Assembly: GCA_945901825.1 (NCBI GenBank)
Contig: CAMDMC010000040.1
Coordinates: forward strand, 1 to 11,423
Length of the DNA: 11,423 nucleotides
From: Bordetella parapertussis
GTDB lineage: Bacteria; Pseudomonadota; Gammaproteobacteria; Burkholderiales; Burkholderiaceae_A
Direction: 5' to 3'
Positions 1 through 6,510 of this stretch are shown one piece after another. How positions within the stretch are numbered: position 1 is the first letter of the stretch; every line of letters starts with the position of its first letter. Made by a program: the position numbers and the translations under genes. The notes under the pieces are model-generated. The model was not told the DNA's origin, searched no databases, and saw only the letters and a program-made list of their open reading frames with translations.

Positions 1-185
1 GTCACTGCAATAATTTCGGTAACCTTGCCCTGTTCCTTCAGCCGAACCGCCTCTTCAACGGCAATCTCATCGAAGGGGTTCATGCTCATTTTGACATTGG
101 CAATGTCAACATCGGAGCCATCGGTTGCAATACGCACTTTGACGTTGTAATCGACAACACGCTTTACGGTAACCATGACCTTCAT
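1..185 (-). CDS. etfB: Electron transfer flavoprotein beta subunit, N-terminal fragment cut by window edge
   Basis: This is the first 61 codons of a gene running off the left edge of the window. The protein starts [17 protein letters not shown] and continues through a stretch containing [20 protein letters not shown], a pattern highly characteristic of the EtfB N-terminus. EtfB pairs with EtfA to form a soluble FAD/AMP-binding heterodimer that carries electrons from acyl-CoA and related dehydrogenases to ETF-ubiquinone oxidoreductase and the respiratory chain. The ATG at 185 is supported by an AAGGA-type ribosome binding site about 11 bases upstream and by agreement with the family start. The gene is divergent from a metallo-hydrolase gene across a 97-base AT-rich gap. 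EtfA would be expected next on the same strand, outside the window. Confidence 0.93.
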   Translation of the reverse strand, partial: MKVMVTVKRVVDYNVKVRIATDGSDVDIANVKMSMNPFDEIAVEEAVRLKEQGKVTEIIAV

Positions 186-196
186 ATGCTTACGAT

Positions 197-201
197 TCCT
201 T
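197..201 (-). promoter_or_regulatory. Ribosome binding site of etfB
   Basis: On the minus strand this reads AAGGA, 11 bases before the etfB ATG. The spacing is on the long side, but no better Shine-Dalgarno match is closer. It supports the start at 185. Confidence 0.5.
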
Positions 202-248
202 TTTTGAGTCTTTGCAAATTAATAGCCGCATGAACAGAGTCATACCGC

Positions 249-276
249 TTTAAACGTCATAATGGAATTTTAGAAT
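249..276 (+). promoter_or_regulatory. Possible sigma-70 type promoter of the metallo-hydrolase gene
   Basis: TTTAAA at 249-254 (4 of 6 matches to the -35 consensus) is followed, after 16 bases, by TAGAAT at 271-276 (5 of 6 matches to the -10 consensus). Transcription would then begin very near the ATG at 283, giving a leaderless or nearly leaderless message. This agrees with the absence of a Shine-Dalgarno sequence at normal distance; the only candidate, GGAA at 264-267, is 15 bases away. This is a by-eye call in an AT-rich gap where chance matches are common. Confidence 0.33.
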
Positions 277-282
277 CATCCC

Positions 283-1410
283 ATGAATAAACTTGAGTCC
301 GAGATTCATTATGCGCCGCTGCCTATGCCTGCAGCAGGCGAACTTCAACAGGCGGCCAAGGGGGTTTATTGGCTGAGAATGCCGCTGCCCTTTGCCCTTG
401 ACCACATTAATTTGTGGCTCGTTGAAGACATCCTCGATGGCCGCGAGGGCTTCACCGCCATCGACACCGGCATTTCAAACGACGACACCAAGGCCCTTTG
501 GCAGCAGATTGCCAAGTCGTTTTTCAAAGGGCGCCCCCTGCTTCGCGTTATCTCAACCCATATGCACCCCGACCATGTCGGTTTGGCTCATTGGCTTTGC
601 CAAGGCATGCCGGGCCCAGAGGGCCATGCGCAGTTCGAATGGCGGCCCCCACTGGCCATGACCCTTGGCGAGTACGCCACGGCTCGGCTCTGGTCGTCTC
701 GCGCACTTGCCGAGGAGACCCGCCAGGCCCCCGATGCCCAGGCCACCAGCATGGCCGAGCACTTTCGACGCCATGGCATGACCAACCAAGACGATTACGC
801 CAAGGCCCAAAAACGTGATGGCTTTTATGGAAGCATGGTGCCAAGCCTGCCCCTTAACTACCAACGGTTACTTCCCCACAAGCCCCTCGCAATTGCCGGG
901 ATGACCTGGGACATTATTATTGGTCATGGGCATTCCCCCGAGCATGCCGCGCTCTTTTGCAAAGACTTAAACCTGCTTATATCGGGCGACATGGTCTTGC
1001 CACGTATCTCAACCAATATGTCGGTCTGGGCCACCGAGCCCGACGCAGACCCTCTAGGCCTCTACCTCGACTCGCTGCGACGCTTTGAGCATTTGCCCGA
1101 GGACTGCCTCATTCTGCCCTCGCATGGCAAGCCCTTTGGCGGGGAAAGACTCGAGACATCGGGGGGACTGCACACCAGGCTGCGTCAGCTCCACGAGCAT
1201 CACGAGGAGCGGCTCTCAGAGGCCCTAGCCTTTTGCCAGACCCCAAGAACAGCGGCCCAGGTGCTGCCTGTTCTCTTCCCACGCGCCCTTGACTTTCATC
1301 AGTTCACCTTTGCCATGGGCGAAACGCTTGCCCATCTGAACCGGCTCTGGCATGCCCAGTCCGTTCGTCGTGACTTCACAGAGGGTGTGTTTTATTTTCA
1401 GGCGGCTTAG
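283..1410 (+). CDS. MBL-fold (metallo-beta-lactamase superfamily) metallo-hydrolase
   Basis: A 375-residue protein of the metallo-beta-lactamase fold superfamily. The metal-binding signature is complete: T92-H93-M-H95-P-D97-H98, then a GHSPEH segment at 216-221 with H221 the probable third ligand, the bridging aspartate in SGDM (D236), and PSHG (H281). The strand before the first motif carries the usual FTAIDTG (57-63). An insertion of roughly 110 residues separates the first motif from GHSPEH, and a helical C-terminal region follows H281, as in glyoxalase II-like or lactonase-like members. Such enzymes hydrolyse thioesters, lactones or other esters using one or two zinc or iron ions, but the substrate cannot be read from the sequence. 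There is no signal peptide, so it is probably cytoplasmic. Its position beside etfB might hint at a link with acyl-CoA oxidation, which is only inference. The gene ends 16 bases before the convergent panB gene. Confidence 0.88.
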   Translation: MNKLESEIHYAPLPMPAAGELQQAAKGVYWLRMPLPFALDHINLWLVEDILDGREGFTAIDTGISNDDTKALWQQIAKSFFKGRPLLRVISTHMHPDHVGLAHWLCQGMPGPEGHAQFEWRPPLAMTLGEYATARLWSSRALAEETRQAPDAQATSMAEHFRRHGMTNQDDYAKAQKRDGFYGSMVPSLPLNYQRLLPHKPLAIAGMTWDIIIGHGHSPEHAALFCKDLNLLISGDMVLPRISTNMSVWATEPDADPLGLYLDSLRRFEHLPEDCLILPSHGKPFGGERLETSGGLHTRLRQLHEHHEERLSEALAFCQTPRTAAQVLPVLFPRALDFHQFTFAMGETLAHLNRLWHAQSVRRDFTEGVFYFQAA

Positions 1411-1426
1411 CTTTCGCTGGTAAACA

Positions 1427-2272
1427 TCAGCTCTCAAAACCATGCTCGGGGCCGGGGTAAACACCCGAGTTCACTTCCGAGACAAAAAGCGCAATGGCAG
1501 CCTGGATGTCTGATGTCTGGGCAAGGTAGTTCTTTACAAAACGCGCCTTACGACCCGGGGTTAAATTCAGAATGTCGTAGACCACCAAGACCTGACCTGT
1601 TACATGAGGGCCCGCGCCGATGCCAATGGTGGGAACGGTTAACGCGGCGGTCAGCTGGGCAGCAAGGGGGCTTGGAATAAGCTCAACCAAGACAATGTCA
1701 GCACCCGCCTTTTCAAGCAGCCTAGCATCGGCTACAAGGGCCTCGCCCGCAGCGCCTCGCCCCTGAACCATATAGCCGCCCAAGGCGTAAACAGACTGCG
1801 GCGTAAGCCCAAGATGCGCACAGACAGGAATGCCGCGCTGGGTAAGAAAGGATACGGTAGGGGCAAGCCATGCGCCGCCCTCAAGCTTGACCATCTGGGC
1901 GCCAGCCTGCATAAGCAAGGCTGCATTCTTAAAGGCCTGCTCGGCCGAGGCCTGGTAACTTGCAAAGGGCATGTCAGCGATGATCATCGACAACGGAGCA
2001 GCACGAGCAACACAGGCGGTGTGGTAGCAGATGTCATCAAGGCTTACGGGAAGGGTCGAGGTGTGACCCTGAATAACCATACCCAGCGAGTCCCCCACCA
2101 AGAGCATGTCAACACCTGCCTCGCACGACACAGTTGCAAACGAGGCGTCGTAGCAGGTGAGCATGGTAAGGCGCCTGCCCTTAGCCCGGGCGGCACGCAA
2201 CTGCCGAATACCAAAGGCTTTAGGAAGCGAGGCTTGCCCTGCGGGGGGCTCATTGCTTGCATAAGCAGTCAT
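1427..2272 (-). CDS. panB: 3-methyl-2-oxobutanoate hydroxymethyltransferase (ketopantoate hydroxymethyltransferase)
   Basis: A 281-residue cytoplasmic enzyme that transfers a hydroxymethyl group from 5,10-methylene-tetrahydrofolate to 2-oxoisovalerate, giving ketopantoate, the first committed step of pantothenate and coenzyme A synthesis. The TIM-barrel landmarks are all present: TMLTCYDA (36-43), VGDSLGMV (59-66) with metal ligand D61, IIADMPF (97-103) with D100, VKLEGG (128-133) with E131, AHLGLTPQS (152-160), a GGYMVQGR segment (165-172), the catalytic glutamate of LVELIPS (E197), and a GIGAG loop. The C-terminus ends in the typical SGVYPGPEHGF. The length is normal, with about 20 extra residues at the N-terminus. 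It lies 3 bases after the LysR-type gene and has a good ribosome binding site inside that gene, so it is almost certainly cotranscribed with it. The partner panC is not adjacent. Confidence 0.97.
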   Translation of the reverse strand: MTAYASNEPPAGQASLPKAFGIRQLRAARAKGRRLTMLTCYDASFATVSCEAGVDMLLVGDSLGMVIQGHTSTLPVSLDDICYHTACVARAAPLSMIIADMPFASYQASAEQAFKNAALLMQAGAQMVKLEGGAWLAPTVSFLTQRGIPVCAHLGLTPQSVYALGGYMVQGRGAAGEALVADARLLEKAGADIVLVELIPSPLAAQLTAALTVPTIGIGAGPHVTGQVLVVYDILNLTPGRKARFVKNYLAQTSDIQAAIALFVSEVNSGVYPGPEHGFES

Positions 2273-2275
2273 GGC

Positions 2276-3214
2276 TTAGTCCTCTTTGTTAAGGGCGTCG
2301 TGAAGCTGTGTCTCGTCGAGACCTCGTACACAGAGCCGCACGAAAGACTTGGCATAACCAGGCAAAAGCCGTGAGCGTCGCAAGGCGATTACCGTGGTGT
2401 TCATGGAGAAAATCTCGCTTGCGTCAAGCATAACCAAACCGGCATCGGCCTGGTCGTCAAAGGCAACCGAGGCAATCAGGCCAACCCCCATGCCCAGGCT
2501 GACATAGGCCTTAATCACATCCGCATCCAAGGCCTCCATCACGATGTCGGGCGCAAGGCCCTCGCGACGAAAGCAGGCATCAATCATGGGCCTACCTGTA
2601 AAGCCCTCGTGGTAGGTGATGATAGGAAATTCCGCAAGTGCCTTTAAGCTCAGCACTTCGCCCTGGGCAACGCGCTTAGCAAGCCCATGGCCTTGCGGAA
2701 CAACCACCCCGTGATACCAGTTGAAAAAGGGGAAACAGACAAACTTCGGATTGGTTTTCAGAGACTCGGTGGCCACGGCAATATCGGCCTCTCCCGCCTC
2801 AAGCAGCTGGGCAATTTCAGAGGGACTTGCCTGACGCAGGGCCAGACGAACCTTCGGAAAACGTTCGCGAAAGGCGCGAACAATTTCAGGAAGCGAATAG
2901 CGGGCCTGAGTATGGGTCGTCGCCAAGACAAGCCGACCCTCATCGGCCTGATCGAACTGACTTGCAGCACGCTGAATGTTGTCCACGGCCTCGAGCGCAA
3001 CAAGTGCGTAATGGAGAATCCGCTCACCAGGCTCGGTGAAGCCCACCACTTTTTTGCCCCGACGAACGAAGAGCGTGAGGCCGAGTTCGTCTTCAAGCTC
3101 TTTAATGGCCTTGCTGACTCCGGACTGCGACCCACCGAGGGAAAGGGCAACATCGGTGAGATTAAAGGCATTGAGACTTGCCTCGCGAAGAATTTTAAGC
3201 TGCTGCAGATTCAT
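2276..3214 (-). CDS. LysR-type transcriptional regulator, CysB-like
   Basis: A 312-residue LysR-family DNA-binding regulator of the CysB subgroup. The N-terminal winged helix-turn-helix covers about residues 1-60 (LTDVALSLGGSQSGVSKAI, then ELEDELGLTLFVRRGKK), followed by a linker helix and a two-lobed effector domain. The effector pocket matches CysB closely: ATTHTQARY at 98-106 carries T100, T102 and Q103, ATE carries T149, and EGFTGR carries T206. These correspond to the sulfate-binding residues T100, T102, Q103, T149 and T202 of enterobacterial CysB. DADVIKAYVSLGMGVGLIAS is also a CysB-type segment. This argues for a sulfur-related inorganic anion or O-acetylserine-type ligand, but target genes cannot be read here. 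Unlike most LysR genes it is not divergent from a target; it sits between mnmC (11-base gap) and panB (3-base gap) on the same strand. It may be CysB itself or a paralogue such as Cbl, so no symbol is assigned. Confidence 0.9.
   Translation of the reverse strand: MNLQQLKILREASLNAFNLTDVALSLGGSQSGVSKAIKELEDELGLTLFVRRGKKVVGFTEPGERILHYALVALEAVDNIQRAASQFDQADEGRLVLATTHTQARYSLPEIVRAFRERFPKVRLALRQASPSEIAQLLEAGEADIAVATESLKTNPKFVCFPFFNWYHGVVVPQGHGLAKRVAQGEVLSLKALAEFPIITYHEGFTGRPMIDACFRREGLAPDIVMEALDADVIKAYVSLGMGVGLIASVAFDDQADAGLVMLDASEIFSMNTTVIALRRSRLLPGYAKSFVRLCVRGLDETQLHDALNKED
2280..2285 (-). promoter_or_regulatory. Ribosome binding site of panB inside the end of the LysR-type gene
   Basis: The minus strand reads AGAGGA, 7 bases before the panB ATG, and it overlaps the final codons of the upstream gene. 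This is a strong match at good spacing. It fixes the panB start at 2272 and supports translation from a shared message. Confidence 0.75.
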
Positions 3215-3225
3215 GAGCCAAGAGT

Positions 3226-4323
3226 CTACGCCCGAACGTGATTACGCAGAACAAACCGTGCCGGGTCGATTGCCCTGAAAAGGCGTGCAGGCTCGGTCAG
3301 GGGCTCACCAAGTATTGCTTTCACGAGGCACTCGGCTGCCCAGGGCGCAGTGGAAAGACCGCGTGATCCCAAGCCCAGCAGGCAGTAAACACCCTGCCAG
3401 CGGGGCAGCTGCTCAAGCCTTGACACCGAGCGACCAAGAGAATGATTGGGACGCACGGGAAGCCCAAGATGCACAAGTCGGTCACGGGTTGCATGACGCA
3501 CCCCTGTCCAGGCCTTGGCATGACCCAGATAAGGCGTGAGGGCTTGGGCGAGTTCGGGTTTAAATTGCGCAAGCCGTGCGAGGTTCTGCTGATGGTCTTC
3601 AGGCCTTACCTGCGCCTGATTCATCCCCCGATGAAAACTCGAGCCAATGTAGAAGTTATTGTCCACCCGAGGCGTCAGAGTGCCCTCCTCGCAGACCACG
3701 CACTCAGGCAACATTGACACAATGCGCCGCCGATCGGCAGCCGAGGCAATGGCATCGAGCTCAAAATAAGAGACCTGACCCGAGATGGGGGTTAGGTTAA
3801 GCCAAAGAGCCTCGGGCAGCAGGCTGGCATGGCCGGTTGTCACCAAAACGGCATCAAAGCCCTGGGCCAGCAAAACATCCACCCCCGTCACTGGGGCGGA
3901 AAAATGAAGGCTTAGCCGGTTCCCGAGACGAGCCTGCGCATCCCGCAGGCAGGCCTGCCGGAACCAGGTTAAGTTGGCCCAGCCCCCGGGCTGCATCTCT
4001 CCGTTCTCAAGAACCCCCTGAAGACCTGCAAAATTGAGCCCTGGAGCCTTGAGGTCCTCAAGCCACTGAAGACTACGGGCAAGGGCGTACTGCGAAATCT
4101 GGCTGGCAAGGTTGTGGTCCTTTGAAACAAAGGGGTGAAGCACGCCCACCGTGGCCTGAGCTTGCATCCAGTCCGGCCTCGGACGGGACTCAAACGCAAC
4201 CAGCTCAAAAGAAGCCTTAGCAAAGGAGAACGCACGAAGCAGGCTGCAGCCGGCAAGCCCAAGCCCCAGGACGGCAATGCGGCGTGCAACCTGCAAAGGG
4301 GTTTGCAATGAAGGAACGTCCAT
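3226..4323 (-). CDS. mnmC: FAD-dependent oxidoreductase of the MnmC C-terminal type (tRNA cmnm5s2U34 oxidase domain), stand-alone
   Basis: A 365-residue flavoprotein of the D-amino-acid-oxidase (DAO) fold. The FAD-binding Rossmann motif lies near the N-terminus (RRIAVLGLGLAG, residues 14-25, GxGxxG satisfied). LHPFVSKDHNLASQI, GVLENGEMQPGGW, ISGQVSYFEL and a distinctive end (CLLGLGSRGLSTAPWAAECL, then GEPL and DPARFVLR) match the oxidase half of bifunctional MnmC. That half oxidatively removes the carboxymethyl group from cmnm5(s2)U34 in tRNA, before the N-terminal half methylates the product to mnm5(s2)U. Typical proteobacterial MnmC has about 650 residues with an N-terminal SAM methyltransferase, which is absent here and not encoded next door. 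The ATG at 4323 overlaps the start codon of the divergent sco gene, and the Shine-Dalgarno region is weak. Alternatives are a paralogous amine or glycine oxidase, but the C-terminal signature favours MnmC. It heads the probable operon with the LysR-type gene and panB. Confidence 0.82.
   Translation of the reverse strand: MDVPSLQTPLQVARRIAVLGLGLAGCSLLRAFSFAKASFELVAFESRPRPDWMQAQATVGVLHPFVSKDHNLASQISQYALARSLQWLEDLKAPGLNFAGLQGVLENGEMQPGGWANLTWFRQACLRDAQARLGNRLSLHFSAPVTGVDVLLAQGFDAVLVTTGHASLLPEALWLNLTPISGQVSYFELDAIASAADRRRIVSMLPECVVCEEGTLTPRVDNNFYIGSSFHRGMNQAQVRPEDHQQNLARLAQFKPELAQALTPYLGHAKAWTGVRHATRDRLVHLGLPVRPNHSLGRSVSRLEQLPRWQGVYCLLGLGSRGLSTAPWAAECLVKAILGEPLTEPARLFRAIDPARFVLRNHVRA
4311..4315 (+). 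promoter_or_regulatory. Ribosome binding site deciding the sco start
   Basis: AAGGA lies 6 bases before the ATG at 4322. The upstream in-frame ATG at 4277 would add residues inside mnmC with no signal-peptide character, and the downstream ATG at 4346 has no Shine-Dalgarno match. The site therefore selects 4322, although the whole element lies within the mnmC coding sequence on the other strand. Confidence 0.7.
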
Positions 4324-4981
4324 GCGGGCCTACAATAACGCGTTTATGGCGATCTCTAAACAACTTAAGCGTCTCGCGTCGGTCTCGGGCTGGGCGTCTG
4401 CTCTGCTGGGGGTGGTGCTCTTGTCGGGTTGCGCAGACAAGCCAGCGCCCTTTAACAGCATGGATGTCACTGGCGCAGACTGGGGACAGGTTTACTCCCT
4501 GCCCGACCTCGACGGGCAGAGGCGCGAGCCAAGGGACTTCCAGGGCAAAGTGACCGCCGTTTTTTTCGGGTTTCTTTATTGCCCAGACGCCTGCCCAAAC
4601 CACCTGACCAAGATGCTTGCGCTCAAAGAGCGCCTCGGTGCCGATGCCGATAAGCTTCAGGTGGTCTTTGTTACCGTTGACCCCGAGCGCGATGAGCCAA
4701 AGGCATTGAAAACCTTTCTTGCCTCTTTCGACCCGTCATTCATCGGGCTTCGAGGAAGTGCGGAAGAGACCGACAAGACGGCCAAAGACTTTCGGGTCTA
4801 CTTTAAAAAAGTGCCTGGGTTGAAGGCCAACGACAATCCCATGTCCTACACCATTGACCACACCACCTTCAGTTACCTGTTCGACCCGTCGGGATCCTTG
4901 CGGCTTGTGGTGCCCCACGACCTACCACTTGACCAGCTTGTTAACGACGTTCAGGCCTTGCTTGGGGGTCCGACGCGTTGA
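4322..4981 (+). CDS. sco: Sco1/SenC/PrrC family copper-binding lipoprotein (cytochrome c oxidase assembly)
   Basis: A 219-residue periplasmic thioredoxin-fold protein anchored by a lipid. The N-terminus has basic residues (K13, K16, R17), a hydrophobic stretch (about 24-34) and a lipobox LSGC with the modified cysteine at C37. The Sco signature follows: FFGFLYCPDACPNHL (81-95) with copper ligands C87 and C91, VTVDPERDEP (117-126), and the distal histidine ligand H180 in IDHTTFSYLFDPSG. Sco proteins deliver copper to, or reduce the thiols of, the CuA site of cytochrome c oxidase subunit II. The length is normal. Here it is not next to cox genes but starts a plus-strand chain, with its TGA stop overlapping the TTG start of chrA by two bases (TTGA at 4978-4981), so coupled translation is likely. 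The chosen start has AAGGA six bases upstream and overlaps the mnmC start codon on the other strand. Confidence 0.93.
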   Translation: MRAYNNAFMAISKQLKRLASVSGWASALLGVVLLSGCADKPAPFNSMDVTGADWGQVYSLPDLDGQRREPRDFQGKVTAVFFGFLYCPDACPNHLTKMLALKERLGADADKLQVVFVTVDPERDEPKALKTFLASFDPSFIGLRGSAEETDKTAKDFRVYFKKVPGLKANDNPMSYTIDHTTFSYLFDPSGSLRLVVPHDLPLDQLVNDVQALLGGPTR

Positions 4982-6510
4982 CCGCAGCGTTGTCGTCCGA
5001 GGACAGGCTGGCATCCAACACGGCCAACACGGCCAACTCGGCCAATACGGCGGAATTCCCGCCCGCGACCGGGGATGGTCCTAACGATCGAGAAGAGGGA
5101 CAGACCCCCAAACCCGGAGTTTTCGCGGCATTCTGGTTCTGGTTTACCCTTGGCTGGATGTCGTTCGGGGGAGCAGGCACACAAGTCTCCATGATGTATG
5201 AGGAGTTTGTTGAAAAGCGCAGGTGGATCTCACCGCACCGATTCACCCATGCTCTAAGTTACTGCATGATTCTTCCCGGGCCAGAGGCTCAGCAGCTCTC
5301 CATTTACCTCGGATGGCTCATGCATGGTCCCCTTGCAGGCATTATTGCGGGGCTTCTTTTTCTTATTCCTTCCTTTTTAATCATGACCGCCTTTGGTGGG
5401 CTTTATGTGCTTTATGGGCAGATTCCCGAACTGCAGGCACTCTTGTACGGCTTGAAACCAGCCATTCTTGCCATTGTCTTATCGGCCTGTATTCGGCTCG
5501 GCCAGAGGGTCTTGGTCGGCAAGCTCTGGTGGGCGGTGATGCTCCTGAGCATGGTCCTGCTTCAGTTTGGAGCGAGCTTTATTACGGTCATTCTGGCGGC
5601 AAGCCTTCTTGGTTGGATTGCCTACTTATTTGCCTCACGACCAATCACGGGGCTGCCGGAGAGCTTAACGCGTCACACCGTTACCCATCAACCAGCCATT
5701 GGGCAGCGCTTCCGGCTTGCCCGTCGACTCTCGGATCAAAAACAACAGGGCGCGGCGATCAACCCTCGCTACATTCTCGACGATGACAGTCCGAGGCACA
5801 GGCGCTCCGATCTGGACGCAAGCCGCATTTTGGCTGTGCTGGGAATAGGTTTAACCCTGTGGCTTCTTGCCTATGGAGCCCTGGTGGCCCACGCGCCCCC
5901 CCTACTTGCCGAGCTGGCTGCTTTTTTTAGTCGCGTGGCACTGGTTTCGTTTGGCAGCAGCTACGCGGTATTGCCGTATCTGTTTGACAACATGGTGGAT
6001 GCTCGACAGTGGGTGACGACTGGGCAAATTATTGATGGGCTTGCTATTAGTGAGATTACCCCGGGGCCCCTGGCGATGATAAGCACCTTTCTTGGCTACA
6101 TCACCTCTGCCCAGCACCCCGACCTCACCCAGTTCCCCATTACCACCGCGGGTCTCATGGGAGCCTTCGTCGTCACTGTTTTTCTTTTTATGCCCTCATT
6201 CATTTTTGTGCTCGCTGGTGCTCCCTGGGTTGAAGCCACCCGACGAATCCCCGCACTTATCGCGCCACTGACTGCCATTAGCGCAGCATCGGTCGCCCTT
6301 ATCTTCGACCTTGCCCTTATCTTCGCCAAGTTCATCCTATGGCCAACGCCTACAGGGGATTGGGGCTCGTTTCGAACCCTTGATCTTGTTGCCGGCCTTA
6401 TCTCGGCCCTCGCCATTGTCTTGATGCTCCAGTTTCGAATGGGTATGGTCATCACCATGCTCATCTGCATTTCGTTAGGCGTGGTGGCAAGCGCCCTAGG
6501 GCTGCCCTAA
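4978..6510 (+). CDS. chrA: Chromate transporter, CHR family, long-chain (two-domain) form
   Basis: A 510-residue inner-membrane protein with the two homologous CHR halves of long-chain ChrA. The first half (about 48-220) carries SFGGAGTQ (62-69), EFVEKRRWIS and LPGPEAQQLSIYLGW (99-113). The second half (about 281-508) carries SFGSSYAVLPYL (324-335) and EITPGPLA (359-366). About ten to twelve hydrophobic segments are visible, with a charged loop at 240-280 joining the halves. ChrA proteins export chromate, driven by the proton gradient, and related members may move sulfate or other anions. No chrB regulator is next to it, so the physiological anion is uncertain. The TTG start has GGGGG nine bases upstream and overlaps the sco stop; no ATG occurs before the first transmembrane region, though another TTG at 4990 is possible. 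The first 46 or so residues are hydrophilic and contain a four-fold Asn-Thr/Ser-Ala repeat. nadD follows immediately. Confidence 0.92.
   Translation: MTAALSSEDRLASNTANTANSANTAEFPPATGDGPNDREEGQTPKPGVFAAFWFWFTLGWMSFGGAGTQVSMMYEEFVEKRRWISPHRFTHALSYCMILPGPEAQQLSIYLGWLMHGPLAGIIAGLLFLIPSFLIMTAFGGLYVLYGQIPELQALLYGLKPAILAIVLSACIRLGQRVLVGKLWWAVMLLSMVLLQFGASFITVILAASLLGWIAYLFASRPITGLPESLTRHTVTHQPAIGQRFRLARRLSDQKQQGAAINPRYILDDDSPRHRRSDLDASRILAVLGIGLTLWLLAYGALVAHAPPLLAELAAFFSRVALVSFGSSYAVLPYLFDNMVDARQWVTTGQIIDGLAISEITPGPLAMISTFLGYITSAQHPDLTQFPITTAGLMGAFVVTVFLFMPSFIFVLAGAPWVEATRRIPALIAPLTAISAASVALIFDLALIFAKFILWPTPTGDWGSFRTLDLVAGLISALAIVLMLQFRMGMVITMLICISLGVVASALGLP
5017..5052 (+). repeat. Four tandem copies of a 9-bp unit inside the 5' end of chrA
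   Basis: The unit AACACGGCC occurs exactly twice (5017-5025 and 5026-5034), then as AACTCGGCC (5035-5043) and AATACGGCG (5044-5052). The array is in frame with chrA and encodes N-T-A, N-T-A, N-S-A, N-T-A in the hydrophilic N-terminal tail. Because the unit is a multiple of three, copy-number changes would alter tail length without breaking the reading frame. Confidence 0.9.

Noticed and set aside
1411..1426. Bidirectional terminator between the metallo-hydrolase gene and panB
   Set aside because: The gap is only 16 bases. The only inverted repeat, GCTG with CAGC, has a four-base stem and no T run.
1814..2374. A 186-codon open frame on the plus strand, antisense to panB and the end of the LysR-type gene
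   Set aside because: The opposite strand encodes well-conserved PanB across this stretch. The antisense product has no family resemblance and spans two real genes.
2687..3241. A 184-codon open frame on the plus strand, antisense to the LysR-type gene
   Set aside because: The CysB-like protein on the other strand is full length and well conserved, and the plus-strand product has no recognisable motif.
4277..4321. Upstream start of sco at ATG 4277
   Set aside because: The added 15 residues overlap mnmC, are not signal-peptide-like, and have no ribosome binding site as good as the one serving 4322.
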